NCBI RefSeq assembly: GCF_964340395.1
Contig: NC_135561.1
Span: 8,761,732 to 8,825,731, forward strand
Source: Glandiceps talaboti
Lineage: Eukaryota > Hemichordata > Enteropneusta > Spengelidae
Direction of reading: 5' to 3'
DNA length: 64,000 nt
Shown: piece by piece, positions 25,776 to 38,900 of the stretch
How positions within the stretch are numbered: the stretch's first letter is position 1
Layout: each line of letters opens with the position of its first letter
Notes under the pieces: generated by a model
Told to the model about the DNA's origin: nothing
The model's input: the letters and a program-made list of their open reading frames with translations, nothing else
Databases searched by the model: none
Program-made: the position numbers and the translations under genes

Positions 25776-25921
25776 TGAGTGAAAGCAAAGTTGAAGCTTT
25801 TCATCCATACCTATGGACTTGTTCAAATAATTCCAGTGATGAGTCATGTGACCGACCCAGAATATCAAACTAGTGAACAAGTCCACAGGCATGGACGAAA
25901 GCTTAAGTTTTGCTCTCATTT
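25776..25921. mobile_element. Foldback element, about 46-bp arms
   Basis: The left arm GAAAGCAAAGTTGAAGCTTT... and the right arm ...AAAGCTTAAGTTTTGCTCTC are imperfect reverse complements, both ending at TGGACTTGTTCA / TGAACAAGTCCA. It lies about 170 bp downstream of the lectin-gene stop. Confidence 0.75.
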
Positions 25922-26092
25922 AAATATCAATTGTGTGTGTAGTGTCTCAAAAAGTTGAAATGTCTATGTTACAGTTGATACACATTTCCATGTTAAGTGT
26001 ACATGTAGACTGTAGTTGTCATATGATCACATCTCTGTCAATCACTACAAATACACCGGATCAGAATTTCCAGCTTCAGAATCAATCAGTAA

Positions 26093-29000
26093 TTACTCAG
26101 TACTTGTTCTACAACAGATAGCTACAGCCCATACACCTCTTGTGTTGTTTCCCATGCTGCCTTGACCTCCATTGATAGCTTTGCATGTACCATCTAATGA
26201 AAAAAGAGATATGTGTATTAGGGACTGGGTGACCCTATTATTTTTTCTGTTTCTCATTACCCAACCGACCCAAATTTTCAGCTCCAACATCCAAATAAAA
26301 AAAATATAATTATCGACCACCCTTAATATTTTGTGGAACAGTGCCCTCTCTGGCAAGAATAAGCAAGTGTCTGGACTGTCCATGTCATCTACAGTCATGG
26401 TGGCGGCGACAACACTTTATTCAACTAGGGGGCTAAGAAAATACCAATTGTGTAGAGAAGCTGGGAAAGGGCTTGTTAACCAGGAATCCAATAAAAAGAA
26501 GATAGGGAGGAGGAAAAGGAGAGGCAGAGAAACACGTAGATGATTTATTTTATTTTTATACTTTCTTTTTTTTAAACGACCGGCTGACCCATAGTTGCAA
26601 TGAAAAAGTAATGAGAAACATAAAAAGACATAGGTTCACCCTTAACAATTGGTCTGGTTGGATTGCTAGTGCGAAGTGTCATAGAGGTAACTCCATATCC
26701 TGGCACAGACACACACAGATAAACATATGTATACGCACACATACACACTATACTTCTTGGAGTCTTTTGAATTCTATTTTTGACTTTGTATAAGTCCTTA
26801 AAATATGAGTATTTGAAACAGAACCAAAGGAAAGATAGATTTATTTTTACCAGTAATGTAAGCTCCATCTGTCATACCCCAGTATGTAAAAACACTGCAT
26901 CCAGTCATGGTCCAGCCAGACTCACAGCTGACAGTGGCCTCAGCAAAGGATACACCATCACTTCTATCAGAGTAGATCTGCTGACATTGTAAACCAGGAG
27001 CACTGCAACACGCTGCTTCAGCCCAAACACCTACAACATCAAAATAGACTGTGTAAAATTGGGGGTACTGCAACACACATTTCAAACCTGGAGCGCTGCA
27101 ATGTGCTGACACCTACAACATGAAAATACACATAAGATGTATATACTGCAACATGAAAATACAGATAAGATTGGAGCACTGCAACATGAAAATACACATA
27201 AGATTGGAGCACTGCAACATGAAAATACACATACGATTGGAGCACTGCAACATGAAAATACACATAAGATTGGAGCACTGCAACATTACAACATTTCAAA
27301 CCTGGAGCACTGCAACATGCTGACACCTCCAACATGAAAATACAGATAAGATTGGAGCACTGTAACATGAAAATACACATACGATTGGAGCACTGCAACA
27401 TTAAAATACAGATAAGATTGGAGCACTGCAACATTAAAATACAGATAAGATACAATAACCATACAGAAACCAATAAGAAACTGCACACGCTACACTTTAA
27501 GATAGCAAGATTGAATGAAGTTTCTCGTAATATCGAAATGAAATGAAGTAATGTGTCACCATGCCCACATCAAAACACTGATGACTGCGTGTCTGTGTCT
27601 ATTTGCAGTATATTATTATTAGTTTATTTCATCTCCACAAAATGTTGCAAGAAATTATAATCTGGAATATTTTAGTGTAACACATACTCTGTATTGGTTT
27701 CTGCAGGGTTGTATCAAACAGAGCTACTGAATGGTGACTTGAAATGTGCTGTACCATTAGACAAAAGATGTTAGCCACTAACCATGTCCATAAATTCCAT
27801 TCTGTGCTACACATCCATTCTTCTGAAAGCCTGTCTGTCTGTTAGATTCAATGTCAGAAGAGTGGGACCATGGTCTAGCACCATCCAACCATTGCCAGTA
27901 TGTATGTGCCATACAGCCTAAAACAAGTAAACCATACAATGTAGTTTCTATCAAATGTAAGAAGTGATCAGTGTAAACAGATGTGTAAGTGCCATCTATG
28001 CAATAGGGAACTGGCAAACCTGCAAATGGCAAGTGAAAGTTTATACAATGGGAAATCAAACCTACATTAACCTTCTCAGTTGGGTTTTTCATTCAATTAG
28101 ATTGAGATCACCTTGTAAAATACACAAATTGGACAAAACACGACTTTTTTGTATATTTGCTATGGGAGTTCACATTGTTGTATTGGTAAGTTCACATTTT
28201 CTTCACACACTGCTTCTACATACATTACACATCTTACTTACCAAGTGGTTGTGCATGTTGGTAAGGGTTTCACATTGTTATTTTACTTACCAAGTGGTTG
28301 TGTTGGTATGGAGTTTAAATTGTTCTCACACATTGCTTCTGTAACAGCATCATCTTCAACACCTGATTTCCAGACAGAGTCGAAGTAGTAACACTCTAGT
28401 TCTGACCATTTACAACACCTGGCTACAGCATAAACACCTGGGAAAGCAGCGACAGATGACAATATGTAGAATCATGTATTTTGTTCTGTGTAAACTTCAT
28501 ACACACAGCATAATTTCATAACAGCATGAGAGACTACACTTAATGTGTCCCACTTTTATTTTTGAGACATTTACCTTTGGCCTTGACTCTTATAATTTCA
28601 TTACAGCATGAGAGACTACTCAAGTGTCCCACATTCTTTTGAGACATTGACCTTTGGCCTTTCTGTTTCAGTTATCAAGATGCAGCAATTTCCTGTGTTA
28701 TCAGACATTTTGTAGCATTTATCTTTTGTTACCAATTTCTTTTAAATTGTGTCGTCATTCACTCACATAGAAGCATTTGAGGGGGGGGTGTATCTCCTAC
28801 AAAGACTTGTTTTTGTGTTAACTTTATACAGAGAGCATAATTTCATAAAAGGATGGAGATTTCATCTGCTAACTGTTAGTCTTGTGCTGTCTAGACTATA
28901 TAGATGGCATAATTTGATATTTTGGTAGTCACAATGTCACAGAGAATGCTCGGTCGCATAGATCTTACGAGGAAAATAATTTCCTTGTCTGTGTTCATAT

Positions 29001-31664
29001 TATGGGGCAACTCTTGATACAAATAGCCTCTTTGCATGCTACTGCTTCACTACATCTATAAATGCAGTGTTTCTTTACTACAGTACATTGGTATTGATAT
29101 TGGCTGCAATGTCTGAACATTATAACTGGTTTAAAGTTACTGTATCTGGCACATCTTTTCAAACTGTTTAGTTACAAAAAAGTGACTTACCCGGTACTGT
29201 TTTATCCTGATATACATTGAATTGCCTATCACATGTGTTTAGCCGTATGACAGCATGAAATGATGAAAAGGTAGTCTTGATTTCAGATATACAAGGTTTA
29301 GTTCTTACCTCGCCCACCGGCGCCATTTTGAGCTACACATTTGGGTTTAGAAGTGTACTGTACAATTCTGTCACCATCACGAGAACCGTGTGAACGTTCA
29401 TCTAATGTGACACTGTTACATGATGTCATCACTTCATCTTCCTCACATTCTACCTCTATCTGGACATCATCACCAAATTCTGATTTTTCAGACCATCTAC
29501 TGATGCACTCTGGTTCATTCTCAGCTGTTGAGTTATAGTCATATAAATTGTGGTGAATTCACATACTGCAAGATACTAAGTTTTATGGATAAATAATTCA
29601 AAGAAATCTGAGTAATTTAACCCACAATGGGCACAGCCAGGGCTATAGGAATGACCCACATCTGTGCATGTGTGCGTGTGTGCGTACGTGTGTGTGTCAG
29701 TCTGTGGCCACACATATCTCCAACATCCATTTCAACCAAACCTGGCACAAATGTTAAACACTAAAATGTGCATATGTACTTCATTTACTTTTGTGACCTT
29801 GATTTTTTATGACAAAAGGGTGACACTATTTGTCCTACAGGACTTGTTCTGTGTATACATGAGTAATTGAATTGGCTAATGAACATACTGTTACAACAAT
29901 AAGTTTTTATAAAGAGTGGGTTAAGGAAGTGTAAAAGGGCTATTGAGTTATTAGAGGTCAATGTCACAGGTATTAAATTTTAAAAGCACTGTAGAAACAT
30001 ACATTATAACATAATTATACAGAAAACATGAAAAGATAAATACAACTGTGGCAAGCCAGCTTTCAGCTTTAAGATAGACGCAAACTATTATTGCATCATG
30101 TTATAATCTATTCCAGGACTAACATGAAAATATGCGTAATTCAGCCTCGTTTCTAACTTCCAGTGTTAACACTATCTTGATATATTACAAGGTGATTATA
30201 TCTGTACAGCAAAGACAATTATCATTTACTCAGATTTACTGTCACCCACTTGTGGTAATTATGTACCAAGTTTGATTAATTTAGATTAGCTTAAATTAGA
30301 TTTAGATTTGATTCATTTTTTTGGTGTGTAAATTCTTATGTCATTAAATTTACTCATTAATGTGAGAGATTAAGTAGTTTTTAAGGTCTTGCTTTGTTTT
30401 TATCTGGACATTTATACTGTTTAACCCTTTCATGGATGTTTATTCTTTTTTGAGTTTTGTAAAGTGCATTGAGGCTGTTGCACTGATAACAATTCATTAT
30501 CATTACTATTATTATTATTAGATTAGATTAGCTTAGATTAGACTGAACAACAATACTTTCAGTTTGTGTCTATCATAGTTAACTGAAACCTGGCTTTCCA
30601 CAGTAATAAATTACCCTGTAATGTAGTGACTTGGATTTGGAAACCGTTCAGTTGAATAGAACTATCACTAACAAATGATATCCAAATTGGGGATTCCACA
30701 GTAATTGGGCCTGGAACAGTAGTACCACTGAAGTCTTCAATTTCATTTTCATATTTTTGATCACCACTGCCAATGGTTACTTCATCACAACAACCTTCAG
30801 TCGAAAATGATAGAAACTCCACCTGGATATAGTAACAATGGAAGTTAGTAAATAGTAACATATATCTTTATGACAACTTTCAAAATGATAGAAACTCCGC
30901 CTGGATATAGTAACAATGGAAGTTAGTAAATGATAACATATATCTTTATGACAACTTTCAAAATGACAGAAACTCCACTCTTTGTGATGACCAATCAGAC
31001 TGTCACTGTGTAACAACCAATCAGGGTGACTCATTTTGATGACCAACCACATTGACACTTTGTAACAACCAATCAGGGTGACTTTTAGTAATGACCAATC
31101 AGGGCAACTCTTGTGGATGACCACTCACACTGACTTAAATTGTAATTACAAATCACAGCAACTTTGTGAGAGGAGTCAGTATGACTTTTAGCTTTGTCCT
31201 TTGCTGCTTATGGAGAGAAATATCATCCTGAATATCATAATGAGATAGTTTACACTTGTCCTTTCTGCTCTTCATTGACTACCTGTCCAGTACATGTTTG
31301 AATACAAAGTACAAGTGATCACCTACAAAGCACTCAATAACACTACTCATAGTAACATCACTAACTTGATTTACAGTAATCCTGCACCTCATTCACTTCA
31401 CTTCAAAACAACAAAGTCTACTTCACATGCCCTGTTGTAATACAAAGTCATACAAATTGAGCGTGTGTTTTCACAAGCAGTGCCCCTCTCATGTCAACAG
31501 TATACCACTTGAACTTCGTTCATCACCCACTGTCGATAAATTCAAGAACGATATCAAGACACATCTGTTCACAAGATGTTTCGAACTTTTACAAGGATCT
31601 ACTATTGTTCCTGTGCAGCACCTTAGAACATTAAGTTGAATTTGATTTTGGCGCTATTCAAATT

Positions 31665-31701
<37 letters not shown>

Positions 31702-32913
31702 CATTGATTTACCTTTAACTTAGTGTTTGGACTAGATGCAGAAATAACCCAATGACAGTTTGAGTTGGTCCAGTATTCATTTGGATAGTTTGGTGATGTT
31801 ACCAGGGCAATGTCTCCTTCCCCAAGTACAAATCTTTGTCCATTAGATGCTGAACAAGCTTCTATGGATGTTTGAAGTGCACCTGTCGATGAACAACATG
31901 TAAATGTGTTATTATAATTTCTATTGCGATAGTTGACTATTAGTATTATAAACCTCAACCTGGTGTTAGCTTTAGTAGTACACTGCACCAGCTTTAGGTG
32001 AGTATTGATTTGTTAGAGATGACACTTCCTTCTAGATTATGTCATATTATGTGTACCAGTATATGATAGCATACACCCGCCCCCCACCCCCAACCCTGCC
32101 CCCAAAGTGCAAGTGTGGCATGAAAGAACAGCAGAACTTCTAAAAAAAACATTTTTATACATTGTGGCCACCATTACAGTGATACAAGCTAACTTTGTTA
32201 CATTGTGGCCATCATTACTGTACAGTGGTGCCAGCTAACTTTGTTACGTTGTGGCCATCATTACAGTGGTGCAAGTTAAGTTTGTTATATTTGTGGCCAT
32301 CATTACATCAAGTAGACATTTCTTGATACACTATTAGAGAGTGCTATTATTTGGACTATCACAATGGGTTCCGTCCATCTGTAACATGTCAATTCTCAAT
32401 CAGACATGCAACATCCAACTTCTTTCAAAGCGCAGCAGGCACAAAGGTGATATTTCATATGGGACATATACACATCATTTTCTTTCATGACATATGCATA
32501 TTCATGACAATTCCATACCTGTATGTTGTACATCTTTGAGTGTTATGCTAAATCCTTTATCTCTTTGATATCCTGTTGCTTCCGTAGACAGATGGATCCA
32601 GACAGCAGAGGATGAAATTGTCCTTGTTGGTATATTCATCCAGTTATTTAATGTCATTTGTTGATTTACACCACTCTCATCACCCTCACCTATGTAGACA
32701 TTGGCACAGCATGATTCTAGTCCAACATCATCTATGCTTATCTAAATGAAAATATATACCCATAAAAAAGAAATTATGCACATTATACCAAAACACATGC
32801 AAGCAAGCAACCCTCCCCCTCCAACATTCTCTATCTGTCTCTGTCTCTCTGTCTCTGTCTCTCTGTCTCTCTGTCTCTCTCTCTCTCTCTGTCTCTGTCT
32901 CTCTGTCTCTCTG

Positions 32914-32988
<75 letters not shown>

Positions 32989-35900
32989 TCCTTACCTCAA
33001 TTTCATGACTATCTTCAGTTTCTATAATCCAATGACAATCTGCATAACTAGGATAATAGTCAGGATAAGCTGGTGATGTCACAGTCACCTCTCCACCATG
33101 TGGAATGGTGATTCTCTTGGTTTGACTGCATGCTTCTACTGGAGAGTCAATTACTGTCAAATCAAAGAAAGACATGATTATGTCTTGGTTTGGCTGCAGG
33201 CTTCTACTAGAGATTAGGCTACTGTCCTGTCAAATCACAAACCATGATTATATGTCTTGACACAGAGAAGCAAAGCAGAAAAGCAAACATCATACCTTCA
33301 TACACCTCTCTATAATCAACACAACCATAACATTCACAATGAGCTGAGCTGATACCACACCAGTGTGCAGTAGAGCAGCATGGATAGATTCCATTGGGAT
33401 TGCATTCAGCAGCTCTGAGTCCATTAGGTGCAGGATAACCACTTCCACATTGGACATCTTCTCGGTATGCCGGCTCTAACGAAAGTAATACAATAAATAT
33501 TTGACTTTCATAATTATTTATCACAAAATAAAATAAACTGTAAATCCAACTTAATGCTTAAAATGCTGTCATTACGAATCACAAGCTTTCACAATCCATC
33601 AATCTTCATCAGTGTCTCCAACATAACTTGCTAATTTGTATCTGAATTTTTACGACAAATATGGCCCCATTTGGCCATTATCGAGGTCACAAAACAAAGT
33701 GGTGTCCATACTGTTTCTGACATTTGTGCCAGGTTTGGCAAAGCATAATGTGTGTCCAATTCATGACAATTACATACTTGTATTTTTTACAAATGTACAT
33801 CTCTGACTGAGTGTTATCTATTTCTGACAATTCCATACCTGTATGTTCTACATCTGTGTCCAAGTTATCTATTCATGACTATTCCATACCTGTATGTTCT
33901 ACATCTCTGAGTGTCCAAGTTATCTATTCATGACTATTCCATACCTGTATGTTCTACATCTCTGAGTGTTCAAGTTATCTATTTCTGACAATTCCATACC
34001 TGTATGTTGTACATCTCTGTGTCCAAGTTATCTTTTCATGACTATTCCATACCTGTATGTTGTACATCTGAGTGTCCAAGTTATCTTTTCATGACTATTC
34101 CATACCTGTATGTTGTACATCTCTGAGTGTCCAAGTTATCTATTTCTGACTATTCCATACCTGTATGTTGTACATGTCTGTGTGTCCAAGTTATCTAGTC
34201 ATGACAATTCCATACCTGTATGTTCTACATCTCTGTGTCCAAGTTATCTTTTCATGACTATTCCATACCTGTATGGTGTACATCTCTGTGTCCAAGTTAT
34301 CTTTTCATGACTATTCCATACCTGTATGTTGTACATCTGAGTGTCCAAGTTATCTTTTCTGACAATTCCATACCTGTATGTTGTACATCTCTGAGTGTTC
34401 AAGTTACCTATTTCTGACTATTCCATACCTGTATGTTGTACATGTCTGTGTGTCCAAGTTATCTGGTCATGACTATTCCATACCTGTATGTTGTACATCT
34501 CTGAGTGTTCAAGTTACCTATTTCTGACTATTCCATACCTGTATGTTGTACATGTCTGTGTGTCCAAGTTATCTGGTCATGACAATTCCATACCTGTATG
34601 TTCTACATCTCTGTGTCCGTTATCTTTTCATGACTATTCCATACCTGTATGTTGTACATGTCTGTGTGTCCAAGTTATCTATTTCTGACTATTCCATACC
34701 TGTATGTTCTACATCTCTGTGTCCAAGTTATCTTTTCATGACTATTCCATACCTGTATGTTGTACATCTCTGAGTGTCCAAGTTATCTATTTCTGACAAT
34801 TCCATACCTGTATGTTGTACATGTCTGTGTCCAAGTTATCTAGTCATGACTATTCCATACCTGTATGTTGTACATCTCCGAGTGTCCAAGTTATCTAGTC
34901 ATGACAATTCCATACCTGTATGTTGTACATCTCTGAGTGTCCAAGTTATCTAGTCATGACAATTCCATACCTGTATGTTCTACATCTCTGTGTCCAAGTT
35001 ATCTATTTCTGACAATTCCATACCTGTATGTTGTACATGTCTGTGTCCAAGTTATCTAGTCATGACTATTCCATACCTGTATGTTGTACATCTCCGAGTG
35101 TCCAAGTTATCTAGTCATGACAATTCCATACCTGTATGTTGTACATCTCTGAGTGTCCAAGTTATCTAGTCATGACAATTCCATACCTGTATGTTGTACA
35201 TCTCTGAGTGTTCAAGTTATCTATTTCTGACAATTCCATACATGTATGTTGTACATCTCTGTGTGTCCAAGTTATCTATTCATGACTATTCCATACCTGT
35301 ATGTTGTACATGTCTGTGTGTCCAAGTTATCTATTCATGACTATTCCATACATGTATGTTCTACATCTCTGTGTGTCCAAGTTATCTATTTCTGACAATT
35401 CCATACCTGTATGTTGTACATGTCTGTGTGTCCAAGTTATCTTTTCATGACTATTCCATACCTGTATGGTGTACATCTCTGTGTCCAAGTTATCTTTTCA
35501 TGACTATTCCATACCTGTATGTTGTACATCTGAGTGTCCAAGTTATCTTTTCTGACAATTCCATACCTGTATGTTGTACATCTCTGAGTGTTCAAGTTAC
35601 CTATTTCTGACTATTCCATACCTGTATGTTGTACATGTCTGTGTGTCCAAGTTATCTGGTCATGACTATTCCATACCTGTATGTTGTACATCTCTGAGTG
35701 TTCAAGTTACCTATTTCTGACTATTCCATACCTGTATGTTGTACATGTCTGTGTGTCCAAGTTATCTGGTCATGACAATTCCATACCTGTATGTTGTACA
35801 TCTCTGAGTGTCCAAGTTATCTAGTCATGACAATTCCATACCTGTATGTTGTACATCTCTGAGTGTTCAAGTTATCTATTTCTGACAATTCCATACATGT

Positions 35901-38900
35901 ATGTTGTACATCTCTGTGTGTCCAAGTTATCTATTCATGACTATTCCATACCTGTATGTTGTACATGTCTGTGTGTCCAAGTTATCTATTCATGACTATT
36001 CCATACATGTATGTTCTACATCTCTGTGTGTCCAAGTTATCTATTTCTGACAATTCCATACCTGTATGTTGTACATGTCTGTGTGTCCAAGTTATCTATT
36101 CATGACTATTCCATACCTGTATGTTGTACATGTCTGTGTGTCCAAGTTATCTTTTCATGACTATTCCATACATGTATGTTGTACATCTCCGAGTGTCCAA
36201 GTTATCTATTCATGACAATTCCATACCTGTATGTTGTACATGTCTCTGTGTCCATAGTTATCTATTTCTGACTATTCCATACCTGTATGTTCTACATCTT
36301 TGAGTGTTATATTAAATCCTTTATCTCTTTGATACTGTGATGCTTGCGTAGACAGATGGATCCAGGCAGCAGATGATGAAATTATCATTGTTATTGGTAC
36401 ATTCGTCCAGTTATCTAACGTCATTTGTTGATTCGTACCAATCGAATCACCCTCGCCCACATAGACATTGGCACAGCATGATTCTAGTCTGACATCATTA
36501 ACCGTTACCTAGTAAATGAAAAATTACATGATAGAAAAGACTAAGTGACTGTACAAACTGATTAAATAATCAAAAAATCAAATTTCTTTTTAAAAAAAGC
36601 CCATGTATGTTTTTTGTGCAAAACTTAAGCTACTCATTAATATCAACAATGAATTGAATGTTCAAGGTCACAAATATAACTTTCAGGGATCTATGTATGG
36701 GACACATAGTTATGGTGACTTACATTTAGTCAAATAATACACCACACTCATTTAAATTAAACGTATGTTGATCCAGTAGTTTGAAATACTGGAAGTGTAT
36801 GTGTACACCAAACAAACTCGGCATCTTCTCATGTCTGAAGATTTCCCAAATATTCAGAGTTTTCTTTTCTCAGACTGCTACATTAATTGCAATAAAAAAC
36901 ATTCTAAAACTATAGCAACAATCCATTGTGAAAGAACTTCCACAAGACAGATATTTTAATATATTTTTCATGTGATTCAAAAGCAAAACCTTTGGATTGG
37001 CATTGAATGCTAAGTTGTCTACTGTATCCTGCCTTAATAGTTAAAATTAAAACCAGCCACTGCTTACCTGAACATTATGACTATCTTCAGTTTCTATAAT
37101 CCAACGACAATCTGCATAACTAGGATAATAGTCAGGATAAGCTGGTGATGTCACAGTCACCTCTCCACCATGTGGAATGGTGATTCTCTTCGTTTGACTG
37201 CAGGCTTCTACTGGAGAGTCAGTTACTGTCAAATCACAGAAATGATAATTAGACATTAGTACTTATTGAGCAAATTGCTATTCACCTTGAACATGAAGGT
37301 CAAGGTCAAAATCAGCATCTGAGTGACTGGCAGGTCTACCTCTAGCAATGTGTATGTGATCACTTTTCATGTGCATATTTGTTTGACCTTGAACATTTGA
37401 AGTCAAAATTCAAGGTCAAAAAATGAAGTTTACATCTCTAAGAATAATCACTCAGGTTATCAATGGGGAATATCATCATTTATCTAATATGCTAGTGTAT
37501 ACCATTTTAATAAGTCCACACAAAACAGATATCTTATTACCTTCATACACCTCTCTATAATCAACACAACCATAACATTCACAATGAGCTGAGCTGATAC
37601 CACACCAGTTTGCAGTAGAGCAGCAGGGATAGATTCCATTGGGGTTGCATTCAGCAGCTGTGAGTCCATTGGGTGCAGGATTACCACTTCCACATTGGAC
37701 ATCTTCTCTGTATGCTGGTAGATCAACTTCTAAGATATCAACATAAACCAGGACTTAAAATTAAATGTAGTAGTCTCAACACCTGTTATATCAAGACATT
37801 GTCTACCAAATTTATATGGTGGTAGTCTGTTGGACTAATGTAAATCAATAGAAAAGTGTAGCTGTCTGAAACTGTTCACTTGCATCAACTAGCTGACAAC
37901 CAAGTGTAGAAGTTTAATTCGAACCCTGGACAAAATGTCACTGCGACATACCGGGCCCACAACATATTGTGAACCTGTGACTCCAACCTCATAAGGTTTC
38001 CAGTTTAGAATCAATGTGGCAGTAACATATGATAACTAAACATGACTGCATCTCTAAGACATATTAACTAAAACAACTGTATCTCTAAGACATGATAACT
38101 AATTTAACTATCTCTAAGACATGATAACTAAAACAACTGTATCTCTAACACATGATAACTAAAACTACTGTATCTATAACACATGATAACTAATTTAACT
38201 ATCTCTAAGACATGATAACTAAAACAACTGTATCTATAACACATGATAACTAAAACAACTATCTCTAAGACATGATAACTAAAACAACTATCTCTAAGAC
38301 ATGATATCTAAAAACAACTGTATCTCTAACACTTGATAACTAAAACTATTATATCTTCTAACACATGATGACTAACACAACTAAAGTTGTAATACAACCC
38401 TAACCTTCTCCAGACCCATCATCAGTTTCAAAAATATCAGTATCAGCTTGATAGACCTCAACTTCACAAAGAGTAAGATATTGGGTCCATCCCTCTAACT
38501 GTACACTGACATAGCGACCAGTAGCACCCCGACATTTAAAAGTGATCGGCCGTCCAGATGAGGCACGGTTGTTTTTCACCGTCCTTCCACACTGTGTGTT
38601 AACATGGAACATCTCGGACTCTGATCCTACACGAACAACAGCTCCCCGCAAACGTTCAGCTGTAATAAATGAAGTTATAATATGTACATGTTACGTGAGG
38701 TAATTCATGAAATTAACATACAGTCCCGGTTTTAGGCCAAAATTAGAATAGTATGTAAGACAACATGGAATTTTGTTTTCTTCTTGAATATACAATCAAC
38801 CCATATGTGATCAACACTAAACTGCTTGATGTTATGAAATGAAACACGTGCATGTTAAACCTGTACTAGCTATAACAGGGGTCCCTAAACATACTCACAA

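Larger units (their letters stand above)
21757..26092. other. Intergenic region between convergent TUBE1 and the lectin gene
   Basis: No gene recognised. It holds the decayed copies of the TUBE1 terminal exon, a satellite-like array (22895-23350), a tandem duplication (23833-24150), an inverted-repeat element (24969-25370) and a foldback (25776-25921). The 116-codon frame at 23994-24344 overlaps the tandem duplication and is not supported as a gene. Confidence 0.65.
26093..29524 (-). other. PCSK9 V-domain-like C-terminal region (five exons)
   Basis: Exons 29309-29524, 28291-28437, 27783-27917, 26851-27030 and 26093-26193. Motifs in order: [19 protein letters not shown], a GC..H.YWQ block, [27 protein letters not shown] and DGTC...[10 protein letters not shown]. 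These parallel the Cys/His-rich modules of the PCSK9 C-terminal (V) domain, including its GVYAIARCC, CC.APGLEC, GWTLTGCS and AVAICC motifs. No subtilisin catalytic domain is present in this gene. The exact module borders are approximate. Confidence 0.8.
30615..31882 (-). other. CUB domain 3 (two exons)
   Basis: Exons 31713-31882 and 30615-30822: [43 protein letters not shown]. More diverged than CUB 1 and 2, but with the same phase-0 internal intron. Confidence 0.9.

Noticed and set aside
27039-27488. 149-codon minus-strand ORF with repeated peptide
   Set aside because: It runs through the 33-bp exon-boundary array and is not joined to the lectin frame by splice sites; only 26851-27030 is exon.
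33775-36320. The array as a CRISPR or as a tandem coding repeat
   Set aside because: Units are contiguous without unique spacers, the host is eukaryotic, and unit lengths vary off multiples of three; the frame does not continue through it.
38018-38385. Minisatellite as another exon-boundary array
   Set aside because: It is near a donor, but its unit does not match the exon end at 38405 or the donor sequence.
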